From Sphingobacterium tabacisoli (GTDB lineage: Bacteria > Bacteroidota > Bacteroidia > Sphingobacteriales > Sphingobacteriaceae): DNA of 64,000 nucleotides. The notes beneath the pieces are model-generated. The model searched no databases and had not been told where the DNA came from. It worked only from the letters and a program-made list of their open reading frames with translations. This document shows, in pieces, positions 62,219-64,000 of this stretch. Where the stretch lies: positions 558,001 to 622,000 of the forward strand of contig NZ_JAEQMU010000002.1 of NCBI RefSeq assembly GCF_017908035.1. The letters are read 5' to 3'. Every line of letters starts with the position of its first letter. Position 1 is the first letter of the stretch. A program made the translations under genes and the position numbers.

Positions 62219-63565
62219 ATGAAAAAATCAATAATTTTAGTAGCGATGTTGGCATCCTTGTCGACATTGTCCGCGCAGAATGCGCTTGTAAGTGGGAAAT
62301 TCCATAAACTTCTTCCAAATATGCGGCCTTCGGAGCGAGTCTTTATTTCTAAGCCGGAAGATGGTGATTTACTAGTTCTTGCTGAACCTTTGATCGATAA
62401 GGATAGTAAGCTTTTTAACACCGAGCTTGCACCTGCTGATCAAAACGGAATCCGATATGTTGGGATCTTTGAAGAACAATATCCGGTTTACATGCGGAAA
62501 GGCGAGGAGTTGACTATAGATGCCTCAGAAGGACGTGTCGTGTATTCGGGAAAATTGAGTAAGGAGAATAAGGTCTTCGCCGATTGGTACAAATTGATAG
62601 CACCTATCAGGGACTATGGGTATAGCAAAGGAGGATATAGATTGCCCCCAGCTCGATTTGCAGCCTTGATAGATTCACTAGCAGGACCTGTGGATGATTT
62701 CGTGAAAAATGTCCGTACGGGTAACAGTGCTTTTGATATGGAGGTGAAGTATCTATTACCTTATAGCTATAAATTTGATTTATTAATGCCCTTTGCCTCA
62801 GGTTTTGGCTTTAGTACTAAAGCAGCATTTCCGCAATACTTCCACAACTGGTTTAAAAACGAAAGATTTTCTGATGCTCAATTATGGGCATTGCCTTTCG
62901 CCTATAACTATATGCAATTTTTTGGCTTTGCGAAACACATTATTTACAATGCGGAGCAAGGAATGGCTGGAGAGCTACTAGTCTCCGAGATAAGTGACAA
63001 AGATTTAAAAGCCAATTATATTTTGAGTGCCGCTGAAAAGGGTGCCGTACAAGATATCATATCTTTTCTACAAAAGAATCGTTCATTTATGACGACTGAT
63101 CAGCAGAAGGCTAAGCTGGAAATTCTAGAGGCAAGGGCGAAAGCACGCGTTCCGGGAGGCGACTGGATCGATTTTGCTTACCCGGACATGGATGGTAAAG
63201 TGAGGAAACTATCCGACCACCTTGGAAAAGTTGTGCTGATAGACGTATGGGCTACCTGGTGTAAACCATGTCTAGCAGAGCAACCTGCTTTGGAGAAATT
63301 AGAAAAAGATTTTGAAGGCAAAGACGTCGTGTTCATTAGCCTTTCTATTGATACCGATAAAGCAAAGTGGCAAGAGATGGTGAAAAGTAAGAATTTGGGT
63401 GGTTTACATCTATTTTCAAACAACCAAGGTCCAATTGTACAAGACTACCAATTGATCGGCGTACCACGTTTTATCTTATTTGATAAAAACGGAAAGACGG
63501 TAAACTTCGATGCGCCGAGACCTTCCGATCCGAAATTGAAAGAATTAATTGCTTCTAAGCTATAA
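62219..63565 (+). CDS. TlpA-like thioredoxin-fold protein (locus F)
   Basis: This 448-residue protein has a signal peptide (MKKSIILVAMLASLSTLSAQ). The N-terminal part contains beta-strands (SGKFHKLLPNMRPSERVFIS) and a helical middle. The thioredoxin domain from about 320 has active site WC348KPC351 in LIDVWATWCKPCLAEQPALE, with the cis-proline segment LIGVPRFILFDKNGKTVNFD. It lies 54 bases after the lipoprotein gene and 12 bases before another thioredoxin-type gene, giving two consecutive thiol oxidoreductases. Confidence 0.85.
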   Translation: MKKSIILVAMLASLSTLSAQNALVSGKFHKLLPNMRPSERVFISKPEDGDLLVLAEPLIDKDSKLFNTELAPADQNGIRYVGIFEEQYPVYMRKGEELTIDASEGRVVYSGKLSKENKVFADWYKLIAPIRDYGYSKGGYRLPPARFAALIDSLAGPVDDFVKNVRTGNSAFDMEVKYLLPYSYKFDLLMPFASGFGFSTKAAFPQYFHNWFKNERFSDAQLWALPFAYNYMQFFGFAKHIIYNAEQGMAGELLVSEISDKDLKANYILSAAEKGAVQDIISFLQKNRSFMTTDQQKAKLEILEARAKARVPGGDWIDFAYPDMDGKVRKLSDHLGKVVLIDVWATWCKPCLAEQPALEKLEKDFEGKDVVFISLSIDTDKAKWQEMVKSKNLGGLHLFSNNQGPIVQDYQLIGVPRFILFDKNGKTVNFDAPRPSDPKLKELIASKL

Positions 63566-63577
63566 TCACGAATTAAT

Positions 63578-64000
63578 ATGAAGAAAATCGTAATCTTATT
63601 TTTTTTGACTGTTACTACATTACACGGTCAGTTGCTTTTGGCACAAGGAATTAATTTTGAGCCCCTAAGTTTGGATCAAGCTATTTCTAAAGCAAGTAAT
63701 CCAGCAGAGCCTAAATTGATACTGGTAGACTGTTACACTACTTGGTGTATACCCTGTGTAGAGATGGCGCAAATGGAGTTTCCAAAGCAGGTTGCAGGCG
63801 ATTATTTCAATCCCAAATTTGTATCCGTAAAGTTTGATATGGAAAAGGGAGAAGGTAAAGAAATAGGTAAAAAATACAATGTGACGGCTTATCCCACCTT
63901 TTTGATATTGAATGCGCAGGGGCAGGAGATCAATAGAGTGGTAGGTAAAGCGACTGCTGAAGAATTTATTAAGAAAGTTGAAACTGCGTTAGATCCGAAA
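63578..64000 (+). CDS. Exported thioredoxin-family protein (cut by window end)
   Basis: The ATG at 63578 gives a signal peptide (MKKIVILFFLTVTTLHGQLL). A thioredoxin-like domain follows with LVDCYTTWCIPCVEMAQMEF (C57 and C60), then VTAYPTFLILNAQGQEINRV (cis-proline). The motif and the early position of the domain suggest a DsbD-C/thioredoxin_7-like periplasmic protein. The frame is still open at base 64000, so the C-terminal part is unknown. It follows the locus F TlpA gene by 12 bases. Confidence 0.8.
   Translation, partial: MKKIVILFFLTVTTLHGQLLLAQGINFEPLSLDQAISKASNPAEPKLILVDCYTTWCIPCVEMAQMEFPKQVAGDYFNPKFVSVKFDMEKGEGKEIGKKYNVTAYPTFLILNAQGQEINRVVGKATAEEFIKKVETALDPK

Noticed and set aside
1..64000. 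CRISPR arrays, tRNA or rRNA genes, insertion sequences
   Set aside because: No regularly spaced repeats, no transposase motifs and no RNA gene signatures were seen on reading both strands; a covariance-model search was not possible.

Overview
The window looks like a chromosomal segment of a Bacteroidota bacterium, most likely Sphingobacteriaceae (Sphingobacterium-like). The evidence is four copies of the sigma(ECF)–FecR–SusC–SusD module, many Bacteroidota-type lipoproteins, −7 elements of the form TAnnTTTG, the absence of Shine-Dalgarno sequences, and moderate GC. No genus-level marker gene is present, so the genus is an inference.

Layout. 1–98: C-terminal end of an HTH regulator. 315–5472: a phytate-use operon of TonB-dependent receptor, beta-helix lipoprotein and beta-propeller phytase. 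5571–5723: a gene remnant on the minus strand. 5834–9234: a three-gene operon of AHL/gamma-butyrolactone-type lactonase, zinc alcohol dehydrogenase and succinate-semialdehyde dehydrogenase, preceded by a palindrome that abuts a −7 element. 9305–19738 (minus): locus A, read as sigma, FecR, SusC, SusD, DUF4843, PKD-like lipoprotein, TlpA. 20047–22683 (minus): a truncated acetyltransferase, a second lactonase-like MBL protein, DUF4269, a DinB-like protein and another remnant. 22729–26590 (minus): lipoprotein, DUF2157, DUF4401, GDYXXLXY protein and a class A beta-lactamase, with overlapping genes. 26928–38543: locus B (sigma, FecR, SusC, SusD, TlpA, S41 protease, TlpA). 38611–39026: the ghost of a deleted Sus-like locus. 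39112–41045 (minus): peroxide-response operon ohrR–ohr–DUF1304–nitroreductase. 41278–41822: frameshifted sigma pseudogene. 41907–52430: locus E, with the same gene order as locus A. 52643–53800: a lone TlpA gene. 53949–64000: locus F (sigma, FecR, SusC, SusD, lipoprotein, TlpA, thioredoxin), running off the window.

How it works together. Each Sus-like locus carries its own ECF sigma/anti-sigma pair, a SusC channel with an N-terminal STN signalling domain, and a SusD lid lipoprotein. Each probably senses and imports one ligand class across the outer membrane. No glycoside hydrolase or polysaccharide lyase is visible. Instead there are seven secreted or membrane-anchored TlpA/thioredoxin-fold proteins and one S41 protease. 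This argues for protein-, peptide- or metal-complex-type substrates rather than glycans, but that is an inference.

The most notable items are the ghost locus, in which the 5' end of a sigma gene is joined to the 3' end of a tlpA gene while keeping promoter and terminator; the lactonase/dehydrogenase operon, which parallels Agrobacterium blcABC (attKLM) but uses a zinc alcohol dehydrogenase; and the beta-lactamase translationally coupled to a DUF2157/DUF4401/GDYXXLXY membrane-protein operon. All calls come from reading the sequence; no database search was run.
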